A stretch of DNA of 64,000 bases from an uncultured Hungatella sp. (GCA_947089145.1 CAMUJH010000022.1:1-64000), one strand, 5' to 3'; counted from the stretch's first letter, positions 43,370-53,111 are shown. Translations and numbers: made by a program. The notes: generated from the sequence alone by a model not told the origin.

Positions 43370-43894
43370 ATGGGAACAGGAATTATTATATGTGGTTTAA
43401 ACGGCACTGGTAAGAGTACACTGGGAAAAGCGCTTGCAGAGAAGTTGCATTTTTATTTTATAGATAATGAAGACTTATATTTTCCTAAAACAAACCTTGG
43501 CTATATTTATGCCGCTCCACGTACTCGTGAAAAGGTTGAAAAGCTTCTATTCAATAAGATTGAAAAACATGAAAATTTTGTTTTTGCGTCTGTAAAGGGT
43601 GACTATGGAGAAGCTATTTATCCCTTTTTTCAATATGCTGTATTGATTGATGCCTCCAAAGAAATCCGGATAGAGCGAGTTAAAAATCGTTCTTTTCAGA
43701 AATTTGGCAATAGAATGTTATTTGGTGGAGATTTATATGAACAGGAAGAACGTTTTTTTGATTTAGTCAAATCAAGAGCTGAGGATACCGTCGAAAAATG
43801 GATACAGTCTTTAAAATGTCCTATCATAAGAATTGACGGAACAAAACCCATTAAAGAAAATATAAATCTTGTAATAGAACAGATACAAAGCTAA
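43370..43894 (+). CDS. P-loop kinase-like AAA/shikimate-kinase-fold protein
   Basis: 174 residues with a GAAGGAGTAACTT ribosome site. The Walker A motif is GLNGTGKST at residues 8-16 (GIIICGLNGTGKSTLGKALA), and a lid-like segment RIERVKNRSFQKFGNRM follows. Such small P-loop proteins phosphorylate nucleosides, sugars or unknown small molecules. The substrate is not evident. The gene is AT-rich compared with its neighbours, in keeping with acquired DNA. It stands alone between gene remnants. Confidence 0.8.
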   Translation: MGTGIIICGLNGTGKSTLGKALAEKLHFYFIDNEDLYFPKTNLGYIYAAPRTREKVEKLLFNKIEKHENFVFASVKGDYGEAIYPFFQYAVLIDASKEIRIERVKNRSFQKFGNRMLFGGDLYEQEERFFDLVKSRAEDTVEKWIQSLKCPIIRIDGTKPIKENINLVIEQIQS

Positions 43895-43967
43895 ATTCAC
43901 AAACAGTTCCGAAAGTACAGACAGATAAACATTCATCACTGTTACATTTAGAGACATTGGGAACATG

Positions 43968-44014
43968 AAAAAAGCCCACCTGTTTGCATTGTATATGGTA
44001 GGTGGGCTTTTTTC
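43968..44014. terminator. Bidirectional intrinsic terminator
   Basis: Thirteen-base-pair stem AAAAAAGCCCACC (43968-43980) with GGTGGGCTTTTTT (44001-44013). Confidence 0.9.
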
Positions 44015-44040
44015 TTTGCTTATAGAAACGATTATCTTAA

Positions 44041-44389
44041 TGACATTGAGCCAGGAGGTGGCCCTTTCCGCATACGGCAGCATCGACGTGTCTTCCCAGC
44101 TCATGCGGGAAACCCCCATTGATACGCCATCCGGCCAGGTGGTCCGTCTCTCTGACGTGACCTCTTTTCTAAACCTGGTGCGGGAGGATGCGGACACGCT
44201 CAGTCGCTACAACGGGGAGGAGAGCTATCTTCTGGGCTTCCGCTGATTTTTGGAGGAGACGGCGGGATGGCCATGATGAAGGAGATGGCTTACATCATTG
44301 TGGGAGGTCTGGCTGCCTCCACGGTTCTGGCTATGTTTCTGATGCCGGCTTTCTACCTTCTGATGAAGGGGGAGCGGTTTGAGAGATGA
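44041..44389 (+). pseudogene. Fragments of an RND/MMPL-type efflux permease
   Basis: One piece reads TPIDTPSGQVVRLSDVTSFL, then LVREDADTLSRYNGEE (about 44041-44246). After a frame change, a second piece reads GDGGMAMMKEMAYIIVGGLA, then STVLAMFLMPAFYLLMKGER to the stop at 44387-44389. Both resemble parts of a resistance-nodulation-division pump, the second being its C-terminal membrane helix. More than 90% of the gene is missing. Confidence 0.7.
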
Positions 44390-44558
44390 AGCTTTAAACA
44401 GCAGGACAGGTATAATTGATTGCAGCAGATCTTGGACGCCGTTTTTGCAGATAAATTTTACAGATAAATGACAAAAATTTCAGAGAAAATATAAGAACAG
44501 ATATGGTATTGGCGTAAAAACTATGGTATACTTGGTTCAAAATGGGGAGCGGGGGAAA

Positions 44559-47500
44559 ATGAACGGGAATCCTTACGTTACATATATCGAAAAGAAATAT
44601 ATCCAGAAATGCGAGAAAAACGGCAATAGCGCAGATGTTAAATCTGATTGGGAGAGCAAAAAACTCCTTTACAGAGAGATGACCAAAACCACCATCTATG
44701 AATTTATGAATTACAGCATGCATGACGAATCACACTCCATACATATTCTGGAAAGCATCGAGATGGTTTTGGGAAGAAAGCGGATTAATGATTTAAGCCG
44801 AAGCGATCTGTGGCTTTTACTGAATGCTGCCTATGCCCATGATATCGGGATGGTGACGGAATATAAAAAACTGGAAGATTTATGGTCCGATGAGGCATTC
44901 CGGAATTACTTAAAAGAAACCAGGGATTCGCTTAATAAGGATGATGCAGCCGCTGCGAAGTTCTATGCGCTGCTTAATGATTTTTTGCTTAACGGTATGG
45001 AGAAGGGGGCTTCTCAGTCTCCTTCAGGCATTAATTTTAAAATGCATGACGCATGGCCCCTGGAGTTTCGGAAAGATATAACGCTGTTAATGTCCAATTT
45101 TATCAGAGACAGGCATGGAGAGCTTACTAAGGAGTTTTTTGAAAATCCTGAAAAAACCAATAACTACATTGTAGAAGACAGGCTGTACAGGCTGATTGGC
45201 CGCATTGCCAGCTGCCATACCCTGGGGCAGAGCAGCGTGGAAGAACTTCCATGCAGGTGCAAAGGATTCGGCACGGATTGGATGCATCCTCGTTTTGTTG
45301 CCATGCTTCTTCGGCTTGGAGATTTGCTGGATCTGGATAATAACCGCTTCGATGTCTTCAGCATGAAACATTTTGGCGTGCTGCCGGATATAAGCGTAGC
45401 TCATTACAAAAAACATAAATCAATCACCCATTTTCATATTGAGCCTAAGGTTATTGAGATTACTGCAAAGTCATTTGACTTTGAAGTTTGTAAACTGAAT
45501 CAGATATGGTTCCAGTATATACGAGACGATATTAAGTATCTGATTACTCACTGGAGCATCGTGGCGCCTAAAAAGCTGAAGGGGTGCCTTCTTGGTTTGC
45601 CAAAACTGGAGGTGTTCCATGGAAATTCCCGTTTTACGGAGAGCTCCATGACAAGATTTGTTCTGGAGAAACAAAAGCTTTTGCGGCTGTTTACCGGCAA
45701 CAATCTTTACTCCAGCAACCTGGCCTTTATCCGGGAATACATGCAGAATGCTTTTGACGCCAGCAGGCTCCAATTATTTTATGAGCTTCTGCCCATAGAG
45801 AAGGATTCCCATAAAACCAGTTTTTCGTCAAAAGCGGAGGTTTATCTGCAGAATCCGGGAGTGGATTTGAAAAGGCTGAAACCCTTCGATATAAACAGTA
45901 TGGCCTATGAGACTTTTGCGATCTTGATTACCATAAAGCCGGACCCTAAAGATTCCAGCAAATTTATTCTGCAGATCACAGACAGGGGAATCGGGATTGA
46001 CAAGGAAGGGATCGAGGCTATTGTCAATGTGGGAAGCGGATGGGAAAGGCGAAATAGCCACAAAAAAGCCATAAAGGAAATGAGAGAGTGGATGCGCCCT
46101 ACTGGCGGATTCGGAATTGGCCTGCAATCCGCTTACCTGATTACAGATGAAGCCCGCCTGTATACCAAGTCTTCTTTTGAGGAAGGCCGCTGCATTATTC
46201 TGTCTGAATATTCTAACGAAAAAAACGTGCTGGTGGAGATTGACAGGGATAATCTTTACAGAGGGACTACCGCTCAATTCAGGATTGATTTTAACAGGAT
46301 GCAGCAGCCCTCTATTATAGAGCAGTTTTTCAAGAAAAATCTGGATGATTTCGACGCTTTCAGTCTGAAAGGGAAATTGGAGATCGTGTACCACATTATT
46401 GCGGAATATGTCCGCAAAACGTTTCCCATGTCTTTATTTCCCATAAAAATGCAGCTGCTGAATCAAGAGGGGTATGAGGAGATACCCAAAAATACCATCG
46501 TTGGCCCCTATCTCTGCATTAGGGGAGAGACGGGAAAAGGGAAGGTTCCTCTGTTTCATAATTGCGGGACACAGAATTCCGCAGATGCGCAGTTATCCCA
46601 ACTGGAAAAAGTGTTTTATGATTTTATCAGGGAGGAACATGATACGCCTGGAAAAGTGTATTTTTACCTCTATGGGGAGAGGCTGTATGTATGGGATGAC
46701 GGCCCCCAGATTCTTTATAGTTTTTCACTGCCAGCAGGAAGAGAGAGCGTGAATGTTCTGGCAAACTATAAAAATGTCCTGGTGCAGGACAATACGAGAA
46801 ACGTTTTATTAAGCAATACAAAACATCCGGAGTTTCTGGAGACGGCTTATGACGTTATGGGTCTGATCGTAGAAAAATGTCTGGTGGTAAGCCGGAATAA
46901 GTTTCGGGAAGATGTCTTGGCCCAGGAGCAGATCCGGATAGATCTATTTACCAGGGCCTATGCGCATTTGCTTTTGTATATGGCGCTAAGCAATAATACC
47001 AGCATTCCCGGGGATATTCTGCTAAATTCCTGTATCATTGAATCAGACAAGGAGCTGGTGAGGAAGGTTGCAAAAGCATGCAGGACGGTTCTGTCTGATC
47101 AGACTTACACATCATGGGGGTTTGATTTTGGCGAGGGAAAATGGGAGATGGATCGGAGGGTAACATCGGCGCTTACCATGCTGGAAAACCTGCCTGAAAC
47201 AGTTTTGATGGCTGAGATAGGAAATCCGGAGGAGAAGAGTGCGCAGTTTGAATATGGCTGCGGGACGCTTTCAGAGACAAACGGCATCTGCCTGCAGCCC
47301 AGGGATATGAGTTCCAGCCAGACAGGGCCTATACTGGATCAGCGTACAGTGATTGTCAGTGACAAGAAGATCTATGAGATTTTGGCCAAATACAGCAAGA
47401 AAGAGCCGGAGATTTTTGTGGATTTTTTTAGAACGATGACCAAGCAGCCTATGAAGGCATATATTATAAATACGGAGTCAGAGAAGATTAGCGGTTTAAT

Positions 47501-47963
47501 ACAGGGACAAAAAAGGGATAATAAGTCTTCTTCCCAAGCGAAGAAAGACATTGACCATAAAAATACGTTTAAGCGCAGATACATGGCGGTTGATTTACAG
47601 GAGGACGACCCGCTGTCCCCTCTCATGGTGTCCAGAAGGCCCTTTGGATTAGAGGATTCGGAAACATACATTATAAGCCCTTATACCTTTGAGACAGGCA
47701 TGATAATTGCAAAGATGCCGGTTGACGATCAGGCTTTAAAGCGCACAAAACAGCTGATTCGCCTCATAGAACAAGATCCGTCTTATGAAGAGCTTTGCCA
47801 ATGGGTATATTACAACCAAAAACCGGGGCGCAGGAAAAAATATTCCATCTCAGAGATAAAAGAGGCCTATAGAGAATTGATCCGGCGGGATTTGGAGGCA
47901 AGAAGCGGCGGAGAGGATTTATTGGATACTAATAGGCTGCGGATAGGGGGAAGCAGACATTGA
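44559..47963 (+). CDS. HD-domain + HSP90-like (GHKL) ATPase protein
   Basis: 1134 residues from the ATG at 44559 after GCGGGGGAAA. An in-frame ATG at 44523 overlaps a possible -10 box (TATACT 44527-44532) and is less likely. An N-terminal HD-type domain has H55-D56 (SMHDESHSIHILESIEMV) and H94-D95 (AYAHDIGMV). From about residue 380 an HSP90/GHKL ATPase follows: N-box E393..N397 (REYMQNAFDASR), G1 box D475-R-G-I-G479 (ITDRGIGID) and lid G516-GFGIGLQSAYLI. The remaining C-terminal 500 residues are unassigned. There is no signal or membrane segment. This architecture fits chaperone-like ATPases that I associate with bacterial conflict systems. The next two genes are coupled to it. Its true function is unknown. 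Confidence 0.85.
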   Translation: MNGNPYVTYIEKKYIQKCEKNGNSADVKSDWESKKLLYREMTKTTIYEFMNYSMHDESHSIHILESIEMVLGRKRINDLSRSDLWLLLNAAYAHDIGMVTEYKKLEDLWSDEAFRNYLKETRDSLNKDDAAAAKFYALLNDFLLNGMEKGASQSPSGINFKMHDAWPLEFRKDITLLMSNFIRDRHGELTKEFFENPEKTNNYIVEDRLYRLIGRIASCHTLGQSSVEELPCRCKGFGTDWMHPRFVAMLLRLGDLLDLDNNRFDVFSMKHFGVLPDISVAHYKKHKSITHFHIEPKVIEITAKSFDFEVCKLNQIWFQYIRDDIKYLITHWSIVAPKKLKGCLLGLPKLEVFHGNSRFTESSMTRFVLEKQKLLRLFTGNNLYSSNLAFIREYMQNAFDASRLQLFYELLPIEKDSHKTSFSSKAEVYLQNPGVDLKRLKPFDINSMAYETFAILITIKPDPKDSSKFILQITDRGIGIDKEGIEAIVNVGSGWERRNSHKKAIKEMREWMRPTGGFGIGLQSAYLITDEARLYTKSSFEEGRCIILSEYSNEKNVLVEIDRDNLYRGTTAQFRIDFNRMQQPSIIEQFFKKNLDDFDAFSLKGKLEIVYHIIAEYVRKTFPMSLFPIKMQLLNQEGYEEIPKNTIVGPYLCIRGETGKGKVPLFHNCGTQNSADAQLSQLEKVFYDFIREEHDTPGKVYFYLYGERLYVWDDGPQILYSFSLPAGRESVNVLANYKNVLVQDNTRNVLLSNTKHPEFLETAYDVMGLIVEKCLVVSRNKFREDVLAQEQIRIDLFTRAYAHLLLYMALSNNTSIPGDILLNSCIIESDKELVRKVAKACRTVLSDQTYTSWGFDFGEGKWEMDRRVTSALTMLENLPETVLMAEIGNPEEKSAQFEYGCGTLSETNGICLQPRDMSSSQTGPILDQRTVIVSDKKIYEILAKYSKKEPEIFVDFFRTMTKQPMKAYIINTESEKISGLIQGQKRDNKSSSQAKKDIDHKNTFKRRYMAVDLQEDDPLSPLMVSRRPFGLEDSETYIISPYTFETGMIIAKMPVDDQALKRTKQLIRLIEQDPSYEELCQWVYYNQKPGRRKKYSISEIKEAYRELIRRDLEARSGGEDLLDTNRLRIGGSRH

Positions 47964-49720
47964 ACGGCCTGAAACAGGAGGAACAGCCAGACAGCTGGTC
48001 CGATCGATATATAGATTTTTTGAATTCCATATCAGGTAAGACCTATGATTTTTATATTGCGGTTACCAGAAAGGGCTACTATTTTGCGCAGATTCAATGC
48101 AAAAGAGAGTCTTTTGGAGGGAAATCGGACTTTAAAGAGAAGCTAATAAGGGATCGGGACATTTATAAATGTTTTGATCCAAAGATTTTTGCTGATAAAA
48201 AGGTACTGCTGTTTGATGACACTGTCAGCACTGGCGAGACGTTAAGAAAATTGAGGGATTTTCTGTTCCAAAAAACAAATTACAAGATTGAGATCGACAT
48301 AGCCGCTTTTGCGGTTAGCCACGAAGTGCTTAAAAAAAATGAAAATGGATCGCTATTTGGAGACAGCAGCCTGTTTTTTCAATACTCTCTCAGCGAGGAC
48401 GAAATGTCAGAGTTTTCTCTGTATGAGCTCCATCAGATTCATGATCTGATGACGCCTTATGTCATAGATCTGCCCTTGTTTGAAAGTGTTGAGCTGACAG
48501 AGGAACAATTTCGCAATTTGTCGAATATTGCCGGTAGAAACTGGAGCTTTCACGATTATTCTTTTAAACTGCAGAATACAACATATACAAACGGATTTTT
48601 TTTGTATGAGAATTCCGTTATGGAAGAGATTTTTGGCAGCGGACTGCTGGCATGCGTGGTGAAATGCCGCTATAAGCGTTTTGCGGAAAAAGGGATCTGT
48701 AAATATAAAATTGTTTTTACGCCTTTTGTCATGCTGAAAAGCATGCTCTATGAGGATATGCGCAGCTGCCTTCTTAATCTCTATGACAATACGGAATATG
48801 GGGACTTTGTTCGGGGGAAGGCCCCTTCTGCGGAACAGAAGAACAATTTTGTGGGGATCTACAGAGACGTGATCTATAATCTCAGCTATTTTGTGGGAGA
48901 AGTCTTTCGCCAGTATTTTGGGGAAAGGTATGGCGTGTCTTTAACCTGGAATAAAAATCTGACAAAGAATCCGCAAAATGAAATTATGGAAAAAAGCATA
49001 GATAAAATGTTCAAAGATTTTTCTGCTGAGAAGTATTTGAACCGCTTGTACAGATGCCGCTTTTTCTATCAGAGGAAACCTGATATAGAAATTACGCCGT
49101 ATGGGGATACGAAATTCACGGACGTGCGGGATTTTATATTGGGACAGATCGCATTATGGAGGGTCGGGGAACTTGGCAAGCTGGAGAAAGGCGCTTATTT
49201 GCCGGGAGGATATATCCTGTTTGAAAGCATAGAGGATATTATGGCCAGTGAATTTAGCTTTCAAAGCGAAAGGCAATTTGCCCAGTATTTTGCCCGCATT
49301 ATATTGTTAGCTTTGGACTGCAGCGTTATGTCCAACGATCTGATTCTTGAAAATGGAGAGATAAAGCGCGTCTTCCGATATGGAGAGGGAAGCGAAATAT
49401 ATTTTGGATATGACATAACTCTTTTTTACCAGGCCGTCTATGCATACTACAATAACGTGGGAGCGGATAATAAAGCATACCATAGGCATTATGAATCGTT
49501 TATAACGTCGCTGTATAATTACCTTCAGAGCAATAATTATTTTAATGCGGAATATATTTCCCGCATGGCATTTTTGTATTTTGCCAGCTACTTTAATCTG
49601 GAGGGCTCTGTATTGGAGCGGGAGATCCGAAACAAACGGTTTGTTTTAGAAAGTAATGAACAAAAGAATCCGTATTACAGAGCGGTGGGGAACTTTGTTT
49701 CCAACTTAAAATTTGACTAG
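47960..49720 (+). CDS. Large protein with an orphan phosphoribosyltransferase-like domain
   Basis: 586 residues from a TTG at 47960 that overlaps the preceding stop (TTGA). AGGGGGAAG precedes it. The N-terminal 130 residues form a PRTase-like fold: YDFYIAVTRKGYYFAQIQCK and the PRPP-binding loop D86-D87-T-V-S-T-G92 (KKVLLFDDTVSTGETLRK). The remaining 450 residues are aromatic-rich, helical and unassigned (for example EKSIDKMFKDFSAEKYLNRL). A PRTase without a nearby nucleotide pathway, coupled to an HD/HSP90-type ATPase, suggests nucleotide- or RNA-directed chemistry in a defence or repair system. That is inference. Confidence 0.75.
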   Translation: MNGLKQEEQPDSWSDRYIDFLNSISGKTYDFYIAVTRKGYYFAQIQCKRESFGGKSDFKEKLIRDRDIYKCFDPKIFADKKVLLFDDTVSTGETLRKLRDFLFQKTNYKIEIDIAAFAVSHEVLKKNENGSLFGDSSLFFQYSLSEDEMSEFSLYELHQIHDLMTPYVIDLPLFESVELTEEQFRNLSNIAGRNWSFHDYSFKLQNTTYTNGFFLYENSVMEEIFGSGLLACVVKCRYKRFAEKGICKYKIVFTPFVMLKSMLYEDMRSCLLNLYDNTEYGDFVRGKAPSAEQKNNFVGIYRDVIYNLSYFVGEVFRQYFGERYGVSLTWNKNLTKNPQNEIMEKSIDKMFKDFSAEKYLNRLYRCRFFYQRKPDIEITPYGDTKFTDVRDFILGQIALWRVGELGKLEKGAYLPGGYILFESIEDIMASEFSFQSERQFAQYFARIILLALDCSVMSNDLILENGEIKRVFRYGEGSEIYFGYDITLFYQAVYAYYNNVGADNKAYHRHYESFITSLYNYLQSNNYFNAEYISRMAFLYFASYFNLEGSVLEREIRNKRFVLESNEQKNPYYRAVGNFVSNLKFD

Positions 49721-49733
49721 AGAAGAGGGGATC

Positions 49734-50354
49734 ATGGGGCATTGGGAAGCATTGGCTCTATTCATTAGCCATTACATTACGTTGATGAAAAAATTTAAAA
49801 TGCCTGTCTATGCCGAAGGCAGGGCATCTGTCTTAGATAATATCAGAAGCGAGCTTCTGCACAAAATTTTCTTTATTTATTGCCATGTGGGGTTAAAACC
49901 TGCAGTCAAGTGTACCATGCACGACATTGAGACGGCAGCTTTGGCCCAGTTTCACAACGCCTCCGCAGATGATACAGATTACAAAATCAGTTCGTTTACC
50001 ATGACTGTGTGGGGAAAGGAGATGAATAAAGCGGAGATATTCGCTTTGCAGCTGCTCTTAATTATGCAGCTGGAGGCCCCGTATCCGCAATACAGGCAAT
50101 GGCATTACTTTTTAATAGATGTTCCTATTTTCGTTTTGCAGATGAAAGATGAAGATGCAGACAGAAAGGGGAGTAGAAAGATAGATATAGAAAAAGGCAT
50201 GGCGTGTCTGGAAGCAATGATTAAAAAGTATAAGGATATCTTATATCCTGTGGAATATGAAGAATATCGTATGGATTTGGCATGGATAAAAATTATTTAT
50301 GAAAATTTCTTCTACCTTTGGAAATATAATGTAAACCAGGGGGAGATAAATTAA
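49734..50354 (+). CDS. Unknown helical protein, third gene of the HD/HSP90-PRTase operon
   Basis: 206 residues from the ATG at 49734 after AGAAGAGGGGATC. A TTG at 49713 would overlap the previous gene. The sequence is helical and aromatic (MGHWEALALFISHYITLMKK, then NAEQ-poor segments such as AEIFALQLLLIMQLEAPYPQ), with no signal peptide, membrane segment or catalytic motif. I do not recognise a family. The 13-bp gap to the PRTase gene indicates one operon. It may be a structural or regulatory partner. Confidence 0.7.
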   Translation: MGHWEALALFISHYITLMKKFKMPVYAEGRASVLDNIRSELLHKIFFIYCHVGLKPAVKCTMHDIETAALAQFHNASADDTDYKISSFTMTVWGKEMNKAEIFALQLLLIMQLEAPYPQYRQWHYFLIDVPIFVLQMKDEDADRKGSRKIDIEKGMACLEAMIKKYKDILYPVEYEEYRMDLAWIKIIYENFFYLWKYNVNQGEIN

Positions 50355-50382
50355 TTAAACAGGGATAATAAGAGGAGTGGGC

Positions 50383-50922
50383 ATGTTGTACACCATGCAT
50401 TATGATTCTCCCATTGGCAGGCTGCTGCTTGTGGAGAGGGAGGAGGCGCTTGCAGGACTCTGGATGGAAGGCCAGAAATATTTTCTCGGCGCGCTGCGTG
50501 AAAACATGGAAGAAAAAACGGATTCTTTCATTTTAAATAGAACAAAGGATTGGCTTGACCGCTATTTCAGAGGCGAAAAACCGCAGATCAGTGAATTGGC
50601 TCTTGCGCCTGCGGGAAGCGGATTCCGCAAAGCGGTGTGGAAGATCCTCTGTGAGATTCCCTATGGGGAAGTGACGACCTACGGCGAGATATCGCGAAAG
50701 ATTGCAGCCAGCCGGGGCATTGACAGAATGTCGGCCCAGGCTGTCGGCGGAGCAGTAGGCCATAATCCGATCTCCATCATTATTCCCTGCCATCGCGTAG
50801 TGGGAAGCAGCGGAAGCCTGACCGGGTACGCGGGAGGCCTGCAGAGAAAAGTCAGGCTGCTTACCCTGGAAGGAGTCAATATGGAAAACCTGTTCGTTCC
50901 CGCAAAAGGGACGGCGCTGTAA
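50383..50922 (+). CDS. ogt: Methylated-DNA-protein-cysteine S-methyltransferase
   Basis: 179 residues from the ATG at 50383 after AAGAGGAG. A GTG at 50377 is too close to that site. The protein removes O6-alkyl groups from guanine by transfer to its own cysteine. Active site C136 lies in IIIPCHRVVGSSG, and the DNA-binding helix region reads EIPYGEVTTYGEISRKI. The N-terminal LYTMHYDSPIGRLLLVERE is typical of Ogt. It stands 28 bp after the HD/HSP90-PRTase operon and may share its transcript. A strong terminator follows. Confidence 0.93.
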   Translation: MLYTMHYDSPIGRLLLVEREEALAGLWMEGQKYFLGALRENMEEKTDSFILNRTKDWLDRYFRGEKPQISELALAPAGSGFRKAVWKILCEIPYGEVTTYGEISRKIAASRGIDRMSAQAVGGAVGHNPISIIIPCHRVVGSSGSLTGYAGGLQRKVRLLTLEGVNMENLFVPAKGTAL

Positions 50923-50927
50923 GGAGA

Positions 50928-50977
50928 AAGGGGAGTACCCCGGGACCGTAAATGAGGTCCTGGGGTACTCCCCTTTT
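50928..50977. terminator. Strong terminator between ogt and the LysR gene
   Basis: Long stem AAGGGGAGTACCCCGGGACC (from 50928) with GGTCCTGGGGTACTCCCCTT (ending 50975), then TT. It works on both strands for the convergent genes. Confidence 0.9.
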
Positions 50978-50979
50978 GG

Positions 50980-52920
50980 CTATCCGCTCTGTAAGGGCAC
51001 AAGCGGTAATTGGGAATGAGTAAAATAAGCGCTGAATACATGATCCAGGAGCCGTGATAAATCTTTTACGGGAAGAGGAAGCGTGCGGCCTGGATGATGT
51101 ACTTTCAGGAGATAATAGTACTGCGGATCTGGAAAAGAAATGCAGCGGGATAAAGAATTCAGGGACAAAAAACGCTTTGGCAGAATCGTATCTGCCGTTC
51201 CGATATCAGCCAATGTCTGCAGAATATGAGGATGAGCTTCGCAGACAATGGATGGACAGGCATCAGACAGGCTTTCCAGAATCCGGTTTTGTTCCATGCG
51301 CAGCGCGGTTTTTTCCGGTGCAAGCATAATGGGACGGGATGAAAGCAAGCCGGAGGGCGGTTCAGGGGATGCTTTGTCTGCCCCAAAGCAGTACACCAGC
51401 TCATCTTCGGCTACAATGCGGCTGTCTAAAATCGGGTGTTCTTCTTCGCAGGAAAAGTAGAGGCCGTAATCTGCCGATGCGTTTAACAGCGCCTCCTGAA
51501 CTGCCTGCCGATGGCTTTCCACCACATGGAGCTGCATATCCGGATGCAGCCTGTGAAATGCCGGCGCCACCTGGATGCGGATCATGTGAGCCAGCGCAGG
51601 GTCGCACTGAAGGTAGATGCCGCCGCCATGGCCTTTTCGGTATGTCTCGATATGCTTCTTCATATCAGCGTCAATCTGCAGCATGTTGCGGGCGAAATTG
51701 ACAAATACCTTTCCGGCATTGGTAGGGAGAAGGCGGTTGTGCACTCTGGTAAACAGTTTGGCGCACACCATGTCCTCTACATTGTGAAGATAGCGGGAAA
51801 GGGCGGGCTGAGACAGAAAAAATTTGTCTGCGGCCTTTGTCAGGCTCTTTTCATCTACAATGGCAATGATATATTTGAGAAGAGGAGTGCTCAGATTGAT
51901 TTGAGGCGGGGTATGGCGGGCAGCACAAAGCAGCGTATCTTTCTGCTGCGGGGCGGCGAAAGACGGATATTCCCCCTCACCCATATCCGCATCCGCAAAC
52001 TGAACCAGCTCCCTGGCTTCCTCCAGGGGATTAGCCCGGTAGCGGGGGTCAGACAGGCGTTCCCGTATGAGAAGGCCGGCCAAATAGCGTTCCGGCTCTG
52101 TCAGGGTGTGGCCGAGAGGATATCGGATATGGAGAGTCTGATGGACAGGCGGATCTAAAGGCCGGTAGACCAGCTCGTCACAGGGAAATACATGTGCCTG
52201 GGAAACAAGCCCGGCGCCTGCCGCCTGATGCATCATGGAATCCACTAAAATCACGTCATTGGATTCAAACGTGACTACCGGGCTGAATCCGGCTTCCTGG
52301 AACAGTTCTTCTGCCAGGATTCGGATGCTGTGCCGCGGACCCTGGAGGACAAAAGGCGTGTCTTTTAGATCAGCCAGCCGTATCCTTTCCCGAAAAGCCA
52401 TTGGATGGGATACGGGAAGGGATACCAGAAGCTCTTCATGGGCAAAGGGCAGATCAGCCACTTTGTCAGAGGTCTTTCCGGCGCCGAGAGCAATATCGAT
52501 CTGGCCATGCTGAATTGCGCCGGGCTGCTCGCTGGCATACAGTTCTGTAAGAGAAAGGGAAATGTCCGGGTATCTTCTGGAAAACGGGTTATAAATGCGG
52601 CTGTAAATAATGGCTCCCCGGTTGGGAGCCGTTGCCAGGCGAATCAGGGAATGGCTGCTGTCTGTCAGGGCTCTCAGGCTCTGAAGCATGCGGGTCTGCT
52701 CATCCAGGATCTTCTGGGCGCATTCAATAACATACCGCCCGACGGCAGTAGGCGTCAGCTTTCGCTGATACCGCAAAAATAAAAGAAAACCGAGAGAATT
52801 CTCATACTCTGTCAGGAATTTGCTTAAAGCCGGCTGTGAGATTCCAAGCACCTGCGCCGCATTTGACAGATTGGCCATGTCTGCGATGGTTACCAGATAA
52901 TAAAGCTGCTTTGTAGTCAA
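50980..52920 (-). CDS. Double LysR-family regulator (two LysR units in one chain)
   Basis: 646 residues, about twice the normal LysR length. Unit 1 (1-300) starts with the winged helix MTTKQLYYLVTIADMANLSN, then AAQVLGISQPALSKFLTEYE, followed by an effector domain. Unit 2 begins near residue 350 with a second winged helix (LLKYIIAIVDEKSLTKAADK, then FFLSQPALSRYLHNVEDMVC) and a second effector domain to the end. There is no stop or frameshift between them. The gene is divergent from the TTT transporter operon and is probably its regulator. One chain could occupy two half-sites and read two ligands. Confidence 0.88.
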   Translation of the reverse strand: MTTKQLYYLVTIADMANLSNAAQVLGISQPALSKFLTEYENSLGFLLFLRYQRKLTPTAVGRYVIECAQKILDEQTRMLQSLRALTDSSHSLIRLATAPNRGAIIYSRIYNPFSRRYPDISLSLTELYASEQPGAIQHGQIDIALGAGKTSDKVADLPFAHEELLVSLPVSHPMAFRERIRLADLKDTPFVLQGPRHSIRILAEELFQEAGFSPVVTFESNDVILVDSMMHQAAGAGLVSQAHVFPCDELVYRPLDPPVHQTLHIRYPLGHTLTEPERYLAGLLIRERLSDPRYRANPLEEARELVQFADADMGEGEYPSFAAPQQKDTLLCAARHTPPQINLSTPLLKYIIAIVDEKSLTKAADKFFLSQPALSRYLHNVEDMVCAKLFTRVHNRLLPTNAGKVFVNFARNMLQIDADMKKHIETYRKGHGGGIYLQCDPALAHMIRIQVAPAFHRLHPDMQLHVVESHRQAVQEALLNASADYGLYFSCEEEHPILDSRIVAEDELVYCFGADKASPEPPSGLLSSRPIMLAPEKTALRMEQNRILESLSDACPSIVCEAHPHILQTLADIGTADTILPKRFLSLNSLSRCISFPDPQYYYLLKVHHPGRTLPLPVKDLSRLLDHVFSAYFTHSQLPLVPLQSG

Positions 52921-53058
52921 GACATTTCCTCCTCATGGCGGCGGTTTTGACGCCGGCGATCTTATGATGTTTTTCATGATAAAGAGATTTGTATTTTCTG
53001 TCAAGATAAATTGAAATTGTATAACTAAAATGGTATGAACAGCATAACCAAATGGGTT

Positions 53059-53087
53059 TTGTAAAATATTTATCAATATAATATAAT
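53059..53087 (+). promoter_or_regulatory. Promoter of the TTT transporter-pectin operon
   Basis: TTGTAA (53059-53064), spacer 17, TATAAT (53082-53087). Upstream, 53015-53045 holds ATAACTAAAATGGTATGA-type AT-rich DNA suited to LysR binding. Confidence 0.75.
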
Positions 53088-53111
53088 CTGAATTATAAAG
53101 ATGCATGCAGT

